Shown: piece by piece, positions 53,728 to 62,288 of the stretch | Layout: each line of letters starts with the position of its first letter | Numbering within the stretch: position 1 is the stretch's first letter | Source of the DNA: Calditrichota bacterium | GTDB taxonomy: Bacteria; Calditrichota; Calditrichia; RBG-13-44-9; J042 | Direction: 5' to 3' | Assembly: GCA_013150955.1 (NCBI GenBank) | Contig: JAADJD010000038.1 | Coordinates: 1-64,000, forward strand | DNA length: 64,000 nucleotides | Made by a program: the position numbers and the translations under genes | Notes under the pieces: model-generated | What the model saw: the letters and a program-made list of their open reading frames with translations, nothing else | Database searches by the model: none | What the model was told of the DNA's origin: nothing

Positions 53728-55047
53728 ATGAAATGTAAATACTTAAATTTAAACTACATACTAATGTCACTTATTGGGATTTTACTTATATTAATTGGTT
53801 GCAGCCTGGACGTGAATAATCCCAATAGTGCCAGTGAAAATGATGTACTGACAACGCCTGAAGGGATTATTGCTCTGGCAATTGGAATGCAAGAGATATA
53901 TGCCACAAACGTCGTCCATTTACAAGTTTTTACCACAGGGGTGACCAGTCGAGAAATAGCTGGAACAACAACATATGCCAGTGTTGAAGAATTAGACGAT
54001 GGAGGAGTCACCCTTTCAAACGCGAACGAAAGATTGGCTCGTTGGTGGAGCAACGCATATAAAGTTGTTGGGATGGCTGAAGACTTGATCGAGAACACAC
54101 CGAACGTGAAAATGGATGAAGGAACAAAAACTGGTATCATCGCTTTAGCAAAACTTTATAAAGCTATGACTATTGGTGGCTTAGCGATGGGCTGGGAAAA
54201 AATACCTCTTACAACCGATAAAGAGGGACGAGCTACTTTCGTTCCAAATAAAGAGGCCTGGAAATACGCAGCACAATTATTAGACGAAGCCATTCAAGAC
54301 ATTAATGCAAATCAAATATCTGATAAATTTTATGAAGAAGTCATTGCCAGCCAAATTGATTTAATAAACACAATCCACGCTTTCAGGGCACGCTTCAAAC
54401 TACTTTCTGGTGATTTTAATGGAGCTATTGAAGCTGCAAACGCTGTTGATCCTACAGTAACTTCAATGATACTTTACGACAACATCAATTCAAGCCCATT
54501 TTTCACCGATCAAGGTAATTTTGCACCTCGCGATAGTTTCGCAATAAAGTATCCAGAAACAGATAAAAATGATAAACGCATAAGTTTCTTTATGAAATCA
54601 GTTGACTCACTAAGCTATGGAGACAGATATCCTGTTGACGAATGGGTGGGATTTTACAAAACGCCTACATCACCCGTACCATTTTATGTCCCAGGCGAAA
54701 TGACCTTGATTAAAGCGGAAGCATATTTAAATCTTGGGGACTTAAATAAAGCTGTTGATGAAATAAACAAAATCCGCACAAAAAAACCAGATGAGGATCC
54801 ATATGGTATAGGTGCTGACCTCCCACCCTATTCTGGACCTGTTACGGAGGAAGCACTTAAAGATGAAATCTTCCGTCAACGAGCAGCGGAGCTTTTTTGC
54901 CAAGGGGTTCGTCTTGAAGATGCCCGAAGATTAGGACAACCAGGACCTGATGCTAACGACCCGTTTGCAAGAAATCGGAACTACTATCCCTATCCTTTGG
55001 GAGAAAGAGAAAACAACCCCAACACACCCCAGGATCCGGATATTTAA
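53728..55047 (+). CDS. SusD/RagB-family surface glycan-binding lipoprotein
   Basis: Lipoprotein signal with lipobox LIGCS; GGAGG 8 bp before ATG 53728 (a TTG at 53713 is less likely). Helical TPR-like architecture of SusD: ALAIGMQEIYATNVV, WWSNAYKVVGMAEDLIENT, LAKLYKAMTIGGLAMGWEKIPL, and the C-terminal FYVPGEMTLIKAEAYLNLGDLNKAVDEINKIRTK and DEIFRQRAAELFCQGVRLEDARRLG motifs. Acts as the lid of SusC on the cell surface. 439 residues; ends RNYYPYPLGERENNPNTP as usual. Followed by a strong terminator. Confidence 0.93.
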   Translation: MKCKYLNLNYILMSLIGILLILIGCSLDVNNPNSASENDVLTTPEGIIALAIGMQEIYATNVVHLQVFTTGVTSREIAGTTTYASVEELDDGGVTLSNANERLARWWSNAYKVVGMAEDLIENTPNVKMDEGTKTGIIALAKLYKAMTIGGLAMGWEKIPLTTDKEGRATFVPNKEAWKYAAQLLDEAIQDINANQISDKFYEEVIASQIDLINTIHAFRARFKLLSGDFNGAIEAANAVDPTVTSMILYDNINSSPFFTDQGNFAPRDSFAIKYPETDKNDKRISFFMKSVDSLSYGDRYPVDEWVGFYKTPTSPVPFYVPGEMTLIKAEAYLNLGDLNKAVDEINKIRTKKPDEDPYGIGADLPPYSGPVTEEALKDEIFRQRAAELFCQGVRLEDARRLGQPGPDANDPFARNRNYYPYPLGERENNPNTPQDPDI

Positions 55048-55075
55048 TTCCCACGGCTATACCTCCGGGTTAGGG

Positions 55076-55118
55076 GATTCCGCGGTGGCCAGGAATGCTG
55101 CCGCGGAATCGTTTTTTT
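55076..55118 (+). terminator. Rho-independent terminator after susD
   Basis: Perfect 10-bp stem GATTCCGCGG / CCGCGGAATC with a 15-nt loop and a run of seven Ts. Ends the susC-susD transcript. Confidence 0.92.
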
Positions 55119-55120
55119 AA

Positions 55121-55333
55121 CCCGGATAATGCTTTAGAGCGCGAATTACGCAAATAATCACAAATAAACCCAGATTATGCATTAGCCTACGAATGACACG
55201 CATTAACACTAATAGAATTAATAAAAAACATTGGATTATTTCTGGATGAAAATATGTTTCGAGGTTTATTCGCGATTTTGTAGATATTTTCTGGTTTCAT
55301 TCGTGTGATTCGCGGTTTAATGCATAATCTGGG
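55121..55333 (+). repeat. 165-bp repeat, copy G with extra left arm
   Basis: Starts 2 bp after the T run of the susD terminator with a lone left arm (55121-55168), then a full 165-bp unit 55169-55333 with the best-preserved arms: CCCAGATTATGCATTAGCCT and TTTAATGCATAATCTGGG. Confidence 0.88.
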
Positions 55334-55359
55334 ATAAAATAATAGCTGGAGAAGCAATC

Positions 55360-56478
55360 GTGAGTGAACCCGAACTTTTAAAACAACGCTTACAGTCTCT
55401 GGATGCCTTCCGGGGGATAACAATTGCCGGAATGATTCTGGTAAACAATCCCGGAAGCTGGAGCCATGTTTATGCGCCGTTACTCCATGCGGAGTGGAAC
55501 GGCTGGACCCCCACGGATTTAATCTTTCCCTTCTTTTTGTTTATTGTGGGGGTGGCCATCCCGTTTGCCTTAACAAAATACCTGGATGGCCGCAGCAAGC
55601 GGTACATTTACTGGAAAATTGTGCGCCGCACGCTGGTATTGTTTGGCCTGGGGCTGTTTCTGGCAGGGTTCCCCCGATTTAATCTGGAAACTATTCGCAT
55701 TCCCGGAGTATTGCAACGCATTGCCGTGGTGTATTTTTTTGCCGCGTTGATATTTTTATATACGCGGTGGAGAACCCAGGCCATTATTGGCGGGGGGTTG
55801 TTATTGCTGTACTGGGCGTTAATGACGCTGGTGCCCGTCCCGGGATATGGGCCCGGAAATCTCACCCCGGAAGGGAACCTGGCGGCTTATATTGATCGTG
55901 CTTTGTTAAGTGGCCATTTGTGGAAAGACACCTGGGACCCGGAAGGCATTTTGAGCACCATTCCTGCTATTGCCACAGCACTGGCGGGGGTGCTGACCGG
56001 TCACTGGCTGCGCTCCGGGCGAGACCGCCGGGAAATTGCCGGCTGGATGTTTGTGGCAGGGTGGATTGCTATTATTGTGGGACTGTTCTGGGGAATTTTC
56101 TTCCCTATTAATAAGAATTTGTGGACCAGCTCCTACGTGGTGTTCACGGCGGGGGCGGCATTACAATTTCTGGGGTTTTGTTACTGGTTAATCGACGTGG
56201 CGGGCTACCGGCGCTGGGCTAAACCAGCGATTGTGTATGGCGTGAATGCTCTGGCGGTGTTTGTGCTATCCGGACTGGTGGCACGCTTGTTAATTCTCAT
56301 TAAAGTGCCAGGGGCGGAAGGTCATTCCCTTGCATTAAAAACCTGGATTTACCGCGAAGTGTTTGCCAGCTGGTTATCCCCCATTAATGCATCGCTGGCG
56401 TTTGCTATCACCAACATTGTGTTCTGGTGGGTGATTATGGCCTGGCTGTACCGAAAGCGGATTTTCATTAAAATTTAA
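55360..56478 (+). CDS. NagX-like membrane acyltransferase (HGSNAT/DUF5009 family)
   Basis: GTG start after CTGGAGAAG. 372 residues, ~10 membrane segments. Family motifs: RLQSLDAFRGITIAGMILVNNPG, WNGWTPTDLIFPFFLFIVG, and RIPGVLQRIAVVYF. Related to human heparan-alpha-glucosaminide N-acetyltransferase; bacterial relatives (NagX) are recurrent in amino-sugar and murein catabolic clusters. May acetylate or transport amino sugars across the inner membrane; the exact reaction is not established. The conserved His of HGSNAT-type enzymes appears as His45 in APLLHAEWNGW. Preceded by repeat G and followed by repeat H. Confidence 0.88.
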   Translation: MSEPELLKQRLQSLDAFRGITIAGMILVNNPGSWSHVYAPLLHAEWNGWTPTDLIFPFFLFIVGVAIPFALTKYLDGRSKRYIYWKIVRRTLVLFGLGLFLAGFPRFNLETIRIPGVLQRIAVVYFFAALIFLYTRWRTQAIIGGGLLLLYWALMTLVPVPGYGPGNLTPEGNLAAYIDRALLSGHLWKDTWDPEGILSTIPAIATALAGVLTGHWLRSGRDRREIAGWMFVAGWIAIIVGLFWGIFFPINKNLWTSSYVVFTAGAALQFLGFCYWLIDVAGYRRWAKPAIVYGVNALAVFVLSGLVARLLILIKVPGAEGHSLALKTWIYREVFASWLSPINASLAFAITNIVFWWVIMAWLYRKRIFIKI

Positions 56479-56589
56479 CCTGTTGGGATAGTCGAAAAAG
56501 ACAAACAGTTAAAATGGCTTCATGATTTTTTGTCACCTCAGGGGTTATCCAGCCGGATAAATCCGGGGGTTAATAAATGTCAATTTTTG

Positions 56590-56752
56590 CTCGAATTTTA
56601 CATTTGCCTACGAATGACTGGAATTAAAACGAATGAAAACAATAATATGTATTGGTTGAATATGTTTAAAAATACATTCCCGGGTTTATTCACGATTTTG
56701 CTGATATTTTTGGAGTCATTCGTATGATTCGCGATTTAATACATTTTCTGGG
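56590..56752 (+). repeat. 165-bp repeat, copy H (diverged)
   Basis: Recognisable by GCCTACGAATGACTGGAATT, GGGTTTATTCACGATTTTGC and TCATTCGTATGATTCGCG; outer arms weakly kept (ACATTTTCTGGG at the right end). Confidence 0.7.
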
Positions 56753-56875
56753 TTGAATTGAAGAATGCAGCTTTAGCTTAAACGGAACGAATCAAATTGT
56801 GTTCTTCAGAGGTCAATTGAGTCAACAAAAAACATTAGATCCAATTTTCTCCTTTTTATAAGGATAAATTTTTGC

Positions 56876-56904
56876 TATTTTCTCCTTCTAAGAAGGAGAA
56901 AATA
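56876..56904. promoter_or_regulatory. Perfect 14-bp palindrome before AAA/DUF4143 gene 1
   Basis: TATTTTCTCCTTCT / AGAAGGAGAAAATA with a single A between, 13 bp before the TTG start and touching its AAGGAG site. A further half-site, ATTTTCTCCTT, lies at 56844-56854. Likely autoregulatory operator or translation-blocking hairpin. Confidence 0.65.
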
Positions 56905-56917
56905 AGGAGTAACGTCT

Positions 56918-58240
56918 TTGAAAAACCTTTTAATAGAACAGCTCTGGAATTCCATCAAGGCGCCATTTCCACGTTATACGCCGCGGGAAATTTATGGACG
57001 AATTTCTTTTCCCGGAAAAATTTCAACGATCATAGGTATTCGTCGAGCAGGGAAAACCTATTTTCTGTATCAGCTTCAACAGGAATTGAATCAAACCCGG
57101 GGGATTGAACGGGAGCGATTGCCCTATTTGAATCTGGAAGATGAGCGATTGGCCGGAATTACCGCAGCAGACCTTGCGGATATGATCGAAACATACTATC
57201 GGCGGTATCCCCAGTTTCGCAGGGATAAAGAAGTCATCTGGTTTTTTGATGAAATTCAATACGTGCCCAATTGGGAGCGATTTCTCAGACGATTACTCGA
57301 CACAGAAAAGGTGCAGATTTTTGTGACAGGTTCTTCCGCGACGCTTTTATCTAAAGAAATTGCCACGGCACTTCGGGGGCGAGCCTGGCCTGTTTCTATT
57401 TTCCCATTTAGTTTTCGCGAATTCTTGAAACACCATCATATTGCCATGCCCGACAATCCTGGGACTCTTTCATCGTCTGAACGTTCATTTTTAGAGCATG
57501 CTTTAGAAAAGTATCTTTCCATTGGTGGTTTTCCGGAAGCTCAAGATATTGACACCGAAAGCCGGTATAAGTTGCTATCTGATTATGTGGATGTAGCAAT
57601 TTTTCGAGATGTGGTTGAAAGACATGAGGTGCGCAATGTAACCAGCCTGCGGTGGGTCGTTCGCCATTTATTGGGCAATCCGGCAGGATTATTTAGCGTG
57701 GAAAAATTTCATCGGGCGTTAAAGTCCCAAGGATTACCGGTCTCAAAGGACACATTGCATGATTTTATTCACTATCTGGAAGACTGCTTTCTCATTCGAG
57801 TGACCTGGAAAGAAAGTGCATCTGAACGGGAGCGTATGGTTAACCCACGGAAAATCTACCCTGTTGATCCAGGTTTAATCCCCGTATTTGACCGATCAGG
57901 CAAAGCCAATCTGGGGCATGCATTGGAAACCGCAGTTCGTATTGAATTGGAAAGGCGACAAATGGATGTCACGTATATCCGATTAAAAAACGGATATGAA
58001 GTGGATTTTCTCACTCGACGTTTCGGTAAACCCAAACAACTCATTCAGGTGTGTGCGGAATTGAATGAGGAATCGGTGAAACGGGAAATTCGGGGATTGG
58101 AAGAAGCCGGTAAACTTTTTCCTGATGTGGAACGCGTACTTATTGTTCTGATCCGGGCAAACACACTGGAAATACCAACGAATATAAACGTTGTACCCGC
58201 TATAGAATGGTTTCTCGAAGTACCGGAAACAAACGACTGA
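56918..58240 (+). CDS. AAA ATPase with C-terminal DUF4143 (PD-(D/E)XK-like) domain, copy 1
   Basis: COG1373-type ATPase. Walker A GIRRAGKT (~40-47), Walker B VIWFFDEIQ (~105-113), sensor ITGSS-like FVTGSSATLLS. A middle winged-helix region (~235-300) is followed by the DUF4143 domain with ETAVRIELERR and NGYEVDFLTRR, a PD-(D/E)XK nuclease-like pattern. TTG start with AAGGAG 8 bp upstream. Cellular role of the family is unknown. Lies between nagX-like and namZ on the same strand; its frame ends 10 bp before namZ, so namZ may depend on its transcript. Confidence 0.88.
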   Translation: MKNLLIEQLWNSIKAPFPRYTPREIYGRISFPGKISTIIGIRRAGKTYFLYQLQQELNQTRGIERERLPYLNLEDERLAGITAADLADMIETYYRRYPQFRRDKEVIWFFDEIQYVPNWERFLRRLLDTEKVQIFVTGSSATLLSKEIATALRGRAWPVSIFPFSFREFLKHHHIAMPDNPGTLSSSERSFLEHALEKYLSIGGFPEAQDIDTESRYKLLSDYVDVAIFRDVVERHEVRNVTSLRWVVRHLLGNPAGLFSVEKFHRALKSQGLPVSKDTLHDFIHYLEDCFLIRVTWKESASERERMVNPRKIYPVDPGLIPVFDRSGKANLGHALETAVRIELERRQMDVTYIRLKNGYEVDFLTRRFGKPKQLIQVCAELNEESVKREIRGLEEAGKLFPDVERVLIVLIRANTLEIPTNINVVPAIEWFLEVPETND

Positions 58241-58250
58241 GGGAATAAAT

Positions 58251-59492
58251 ATGCGTAATGGGATAAAAATTTTTGGAATTTTCCTGGCCAGTTTGCTGTG
58301 GTTGGCTGCGGGGAAATCCAGTAACGTTGTACTTACCGGACTGGACCGGGTAGCTGAATATCAAAGCCTGTTTCAGGGGAAGCGTATCGGGATTGTTACC
58401 AATCACACCGCTTTTAACCGTCAGGGGCAGTATATCACTGATGTTCTGGGCAACATTCCGGGAGCAACCATTACCGCGCTATTTGGGCCGGAACATGGCA
58501 TTAAAGGAAGTGCCGAAGCAGGCGAAAAAGTGGCATCCGGAGTGGATCCCATTAAAGGGGTGCCCATCTATAGCCTGTATGGCGAAACCAAAAAACCCAC
58601 CCCGGAGATGCTGCAAAATGTGGATGTGTTGGTATTTGACATCCAGGACATCGGGGCACGGTTTTACACTTACATTTACACCATGGCGCTGGCCATGGAG
58701 GCGGCCGCCGCACAGGGCATTCCCTTTGTGGTGCTGGACCGCCCTAATCCCATTAATGGGGTAGCCGTGGAGGGCAACATTCTGGAACTGCAATTCCGCA
58801 GTTTTGTGGGGTTGTATCCTTTGCCGGTGCGCCATGGGATGACCGTAGGCGAGCTGGCCCGCATGATTAACGAAGAAGGCTGGCTGGCCAATGGCGTAAA
58901 GGCGGAGCTTACCGTCATTCCCTTGAAAGGGTGGCGTCGGTCCATGTGGTTTGACCAGACCGGTTTGAAATTTATTAAAACCTCTCCCAACATGCCGGAC
59001 CTGGAAACGGCCACGGTGTATCCGGGCATTTGCCTGCTGGAAGGCACCAACGTGTCCGCGGGGCGGGGCACCACCATGCCCTTTAAAATTTTTGGTGCGC
59101 CCTGGATTGATGGAAAACAACTGGCCCAGAATTTAAACGCCTTGCAACTCCCGGGGGTGCGCTTTCGCGATACCACCTTTACGCCGGTGCCCATAAAAGG
59201 GGCCGCTCTGAACCCGAAATTCAAACATCAACAGTGTGGCGGGGTGCGCATTGTGGTTACGGACCGCAATCAATTTAAGCCTTACCTGACGGGGCTCCAC
59301 GTGGTGAATACCATTTACCACATGTACCCAGATAGTTTCCAGTGGCGCCCCTCCCATTTTGACCGGCTAACCGGGACGGATAAAATTCGCCAGGCCATTA
59401 TTGAGGGGAAAGATATTGCCGCATTGGAGCAAAGCTGGCAGGACGACCTGAAGGCATTTCTTAAAAAACGGCAGCGGTATTTGCTGTACTGA
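58251..59492 (+). CDS. namZ: Exo-beta-N-acetylmuramidase, NamZ type (DUF1343, GH171)
   Basis: Removes terminal MurNAc from murein glycan fragments. Signal peptide ~1-21. Family motifs: GIVTNHTAFNRQGQYITDVL, FGPEHGIKGSAEAGEKV (Glu81 in the PEHG motif), VFDIQDIGARFYTYIYTM, LDRPNPINGVAVEGN, YPGICLLEGTNVSAGRGT and DRLTGTDKIRQAI. 413 residues, full length. Probably periplasmic. Together with the NagZ domain it would strip MurNAc and GlcNAc in turn, as in the Bacillus namZ-nagZ-amiE-murQ system. GAGGGAATAAAT precedes the ATG. Confidence 0.94.
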   Translation: MRNGIKIFGIFLASLLWLAAGKSSNVVLTGLDRVAEYQSLFQGKRIGIVTNHTAFNRQGQYITDVLGNIPGATITALFGPEHGIKGSAEAGEKVASGVDPIKGVPIYSLYGETKKPTPEMLQNVDVLVFDIQDIGARFYTYIYTMALAMEAAAAQGIPFVVLDRPNPINGVAVEGNILELQFRSFVGLYPLPVRHGMTVGELARMINEEGWLANGVKAELTVIPLKGWRRSMWFDQTGLKFIKTSPNMPDLETATVYPGICLLEGTNVSAGRGTTMPFKIFGAPWIDGKQLAQNLNALQLPGVRFRDTTFTPVPIKGAALNPKFKHQQCGGVRIVVTDRNQFKPYLTGLHVVNTIYHMYPDSFQWRPSHFDRLTGTDKIRQAIIEGKDIAALEQSWQDDLKAFLKKRQRYLLY

Positions 59493-59511
59493 AAAAAAGA
59501 ACATCATGGTG

Positions 59512-59559
59512 GTAACTTAAAGAAAGGATTACATCCATTAACCGCTATTTTTAAGTTAC
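59512..59559. promoter_or_regulatory. 10-bp inverted repeat across the convergent 3' ends of namZ and AAA gene 2
   Basis: GTAACTTAAA (59512-59521) and TTTAAGTTAC (59550-59559), spacer 28 bp. The right arm includes the stop codon of the AAA gene. AT-rich stem without a clear T run, so a bidirectional terminator is possible but weak. Confidence 0.4.
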
Positions 59560-60716
59560 AAATAATCTGCAATTGATGTTAAAAAACGCTCATATGGTAA
59601 CACCGTAATGCCCTTGAGCACAAATGGTTCGCTTACAGTAGCGACGACGGTACAGGGTACTTCAGGATGTTCTTCTCGGAAAGCTACCAATCCCCGTAAA
59701 TGGACATTCTCGATGCGTGACGAATACTTGATTTCAATTGCATGGTGGATTTTTTCCCCTTTTACAATTAAGACATCCACTTCTGCCCCATGAGCTGTTC
59801 TCCAGAAGAATAACTGACTTTCTGAATTAAGATAATGTTTATATCGAAACAGCTCTTGAATGATGAATTGTTCAAATAATTTTCCTTTCCAGATTGGGGG
59901 GAGTTCCACACCCAGCATGCGATTGGCTGCATTAGTCACCCCATTATCAAAGAAGTAAAATTTAGGATGTAACCGTAAGCGTTTGCGAACACTTTTCCGC
60001 CAGGGCCATAAATAAAATCCAATCAATGTATCTTCCAGAATACTGTAGTAACTCTGCACCGTTTTTACGCTTACACCAGCATCCCGGGCAATCGCATTGT
60101 AATTGATGATTTCGGTAAATTGCCCTGCAGCTAATTCCAAAAACCGGTAAAATCCACCAACATTTCGGGCAAAAGCCTCTGCTATAATTTCTTCTTTCAG
60201 ATAAGTATCCACATATGCTCTGAGGATCTCTACACGTTCGTTATTATGCCGATACAATAATGGTGGAAGAGTACCAAAGCGAAGAATTTCATCCAGAGTA
60301 TACCACTCACGAATTTCTTGAAACACAAATGGAAAAAGATACCGCTGAATAGCACGCCCGGCTAAGAGGTTATAACCGCCACGCCGTAATTTCCGTGCAC
60401 TGGATCCTGTTAAAATAAATTGTACTTGAGGATATTTTTCCATCAGATAATGAATGTCATTTAGTAAGGTCGGTAACCGTTGAATTTCATCAACAAATAT
60501 GTAACGGATTTTCTCTCGTTGAATCTGATATTCTGCTTCTCTGAGGAACAGCTGGGGTTGCTGCTGGTAGCGGTAAAAGGTTTCCGACAATAATAAATTG
60601 ACTGTCCAGATGCTCTCTTTAAAGCGAGATTGTATCAGGGTGGTTTTACCTGTTTGCCGGGCGCCAAATAGAAAAAAAGACATATCAGGCAATTGAATAA
60701 TACGTTCAATTAACAT
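59556..60716 (-). CDS. AAA ATPase with DUF4143 (PD-(D/E)XK-like) domain, copy 2
   Basis: 386 residues. Walker A GARQTGKTT (~18-26), Walker B RYIFVDEIQRLP (~71-82), FILTGSSARKLRRGG sensor. C-terminal DUF4143 with FWRTAHGAEVDVLIVKGEKI followed by AIEIKYS: an E/D...ExK arrangement as in PD-(D/E)XK folds. Minus strand, convergent with namZ. No strong ribosome site; the start codon sits 4 bp from a 12-bp inverted repeat, so a short leader is likely. Only distantly similar to copies 1 and 3, so not recent tandem duplication. Confidence 0.87.
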   Translation of the reverse strand: MLIERIIQLPDMSFFLFGARQTGKTTLIQSRFKESIWTVNLLLSETFYRYQQQPQLFLREAEYQIQREKIRYIFVDEIQRLPTLLNDIHYLMEKYPQVQFILTGSSARKLRRGGYNLLAGRAIQRYLFPFVFQEIREWYTLDEILRFGTLPPLLYRHNNERVEILRAYVDTYLKEEIIAEAFARNVGGFYRFLELAAGQFTEIINYNAIARDAGVSVKTVQSYYSILEDTLIGFYLWPWRKSVRKRLRLHPKFYFFDNGVTNAANRMLGVELPPIWKGKLFEQFIIQELFRYKHYLNSESQLFFWRTAHGAEVDVLIVKGEKIHHAIEIKYSSRIENVHLRGLVAFREEHPEVPCTVVATVSEPFVLKGITVLPYERFLTSIADYL

Positions 60717-60720
60717 CCAA

Positions 60721-60767
60721 TTTTACCGTGCATTTTTGGAGTAATAATACAAAATTGCACGGTAAAA
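60721..60767. promoter_or_regulatory. Perfect 12-bp inverted repeat at the start of AAA/DUF4143 gene 2
   Basis: TTTTACCGTGCA (60721-60732) and TGCACGGTAAAA (60756-60767), 23 bp apart. The spacer, read on the minus strand, contains TATTAT, a possible -10 box. An operator overlapping the promoter would fit. Confidence 0.6.
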
Positions 60768-60934
60768 TACAAGGTATTCTTCCAGAAGATTATGATAATA
60801 AGTAGAGTAGCTGAAATGATTTGCTTCTATAGCATGACCAACTTTTTGGAAATGTATTAAAATTTTTGATTATGACAGAGACTAACGGCTTAAATGTTTC
60901 CCTGAAAACAGGAACCTAAATAAACCTGGAGTTT

Positions 60935-62083
60935 TTAACCCCCGAGCATTCGTTGGTGGTATTCCTGCAGAGAGATAAAGTTAATGAGAAGGTCTCCAAA
61001 TTGGCGCTGGTAGCTGCGGGGGATAACGGGGGAAATTACAAAATTCTGTCCTTTGGGATAAACGGCTCTGAACGCTTGAAAATTGGCAATGTTTACAGCG
61101 TCCGGATGAAGTTTGGTTTCAATGGCATCAACGGTATCTCGGTCGATTCGAATCACAAAATCGATTTCCCGTTGGGATTTATCTCGCCAGTAAAACAGGT
61201 TTTCTTTGAGATGATGAATGCGAAGCACATCCAGCACCAGATGTTCCCAGAGCAGCCCTTTTTCAGAATCACGTAAGGAATCCCATCCATTCACGAAAGC
61301 AACGAATCCCGTATCAAACGCATAACATTTTGGACGTCGGGTAATTTCTCGCCGACTTCCACCATGGTAGGGCGGCAGACAAAACAGCACGTGGGAAACC
61401 TCCATCGCTTCCAGGTGGGCCAAAACTGTTGGGCGACTGAGACCGCTGAGTTTGGCCAGGTTCGTCGTCTCGAATAATTGACCGCTTTGATGCATGACCA
61501 GGCGCAGGAGTTTTAAGAAACCTTCCCGGTTGCGAACGCCAAAAAGCTCCTGAATGTCCCTGGCATAAAAACTATCGATCCATTCAGAATAAAACGTGGG
61601 ATCGAGTTCAGTGGATAATAAGGGCTCGGGAAGGCCGCCAGCTAACAGTCGGTGGTTGAAATCGGTTATCCGAAAGGTATCTAAACATTCCGGCCAGATA
61701 ACCGGTGGCAAGTAGATTTGAATCTTTCGTCCACTTAAACTATCCCGAAATTTTTTGTTGGCTGCCAGAGTGGACGAGCCAGTGGCCAGAATTTTAATTT
61801 CAGGGAATTCATCCGTTCCGATTTTTAAAGTGAGACTGGGATCCGGTAAACGGTGAATTTCATCAAAAATAACAATGGATTGTTTGGGCAGGCTCTGATA
61901 AAACAATTCCGGTTCCGCCAGTTGCCGCTGTACCGATGGCAAGTCGCAATTTAAATAAATGGCATTGTCTATCATTTTCGCCAGGGTGGTTTTTCCCACT
62001 CGCCGAACACCAGACAACCATACCAAAGAACGCTTGTTCCAAGCCTGAAAAATTTGCTGAATCCAGAAATTTCGGTATATCAT
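60935..62083 (-). CDS. AAA ATPase with DUF4143-like domain, copy 3
   Basis: 382 residues. Walker A GVRRVGKTT (~25-33), Walker B IVIFDEIHRLP (~71-81), LATGSSTLAANKKFRDSLSGRK. A winged-helix segment is at ~200-245 (TNLAKLSGLSRPTVLAHLEAMEV) and the C-terminal nuclease-like part has FYWRDKSQREIDFVIRIDRD and AIETKLHP. Minus strand, 218 bp upstream of copy 2. The ATG itself lies in one half of an inverted TTTACAAAT motif. Function unknown; family members vary greatly in copy number between genomes. Confidence 0.87.
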   Translation of the reverse strand: MIYRNFWIQQIFQAWNKRSLVWLSGVRRVGKTTLAKMIDNAIYLNCDLPSVQRQLAEPELFYQSLPKQSIVIFDEIHRLPDPSLTLKIGTDEFPEIKILATGSSTLAANKKFRDSLSGRKIQIYLPPVIWPECLDTFRITDFNHRLLAGGLPEPLLSTELDPTFYSEWIDSFYARDIQELFGVRNREGFLKLLRLVMHQSGQLFETTNLAKLSGLSRPTVLAHLEAMEVSHVLFCLPPYHGGSRREITRRPKCYAFDTGFVAFVNGWDSLRDSEKGLLWEHLVLDVLRIHHLKENLFYWRDKSQREIDFVIRIDRDTVDAIETKLHPDAVNIANFQAFRAVYPKGQNFVISPVIPRSYQRQFGDLLINFISLQEYHQRMLGG

Positions 62084-62138
62084 TTGTAAACCCTATTTTA
62101 CAAATAGACGTCTAAATGTAAAATACACTTTACAAATG
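62081..62138. promoter_or_regulatory. Three TTTACAAAT boxes at the start of AAA/DUF4143 gene 3
   Basis: CATTTGTAAA (62081-62090, includes the start codon), TTTACAAAT (62097-62105) and TTTACAAATG (62129-62138). The first pairs with either of the other two as an inverted repeat. Confidence 0.6.
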
Positions 62139-62288
62139 GTCAAGTGATTTTCCGGGAATTTTGAACGAGACGGCTATAGAGTTGCCTTTACCCCCATCCG
62201 CCAGCCCAAATTTTTCTTTTTTCCGTATTTTTTATTTCCCAACTTCCGCTAAATTTGGAAAAAAACAGGAAAACCAGGAGGTCTGTGA

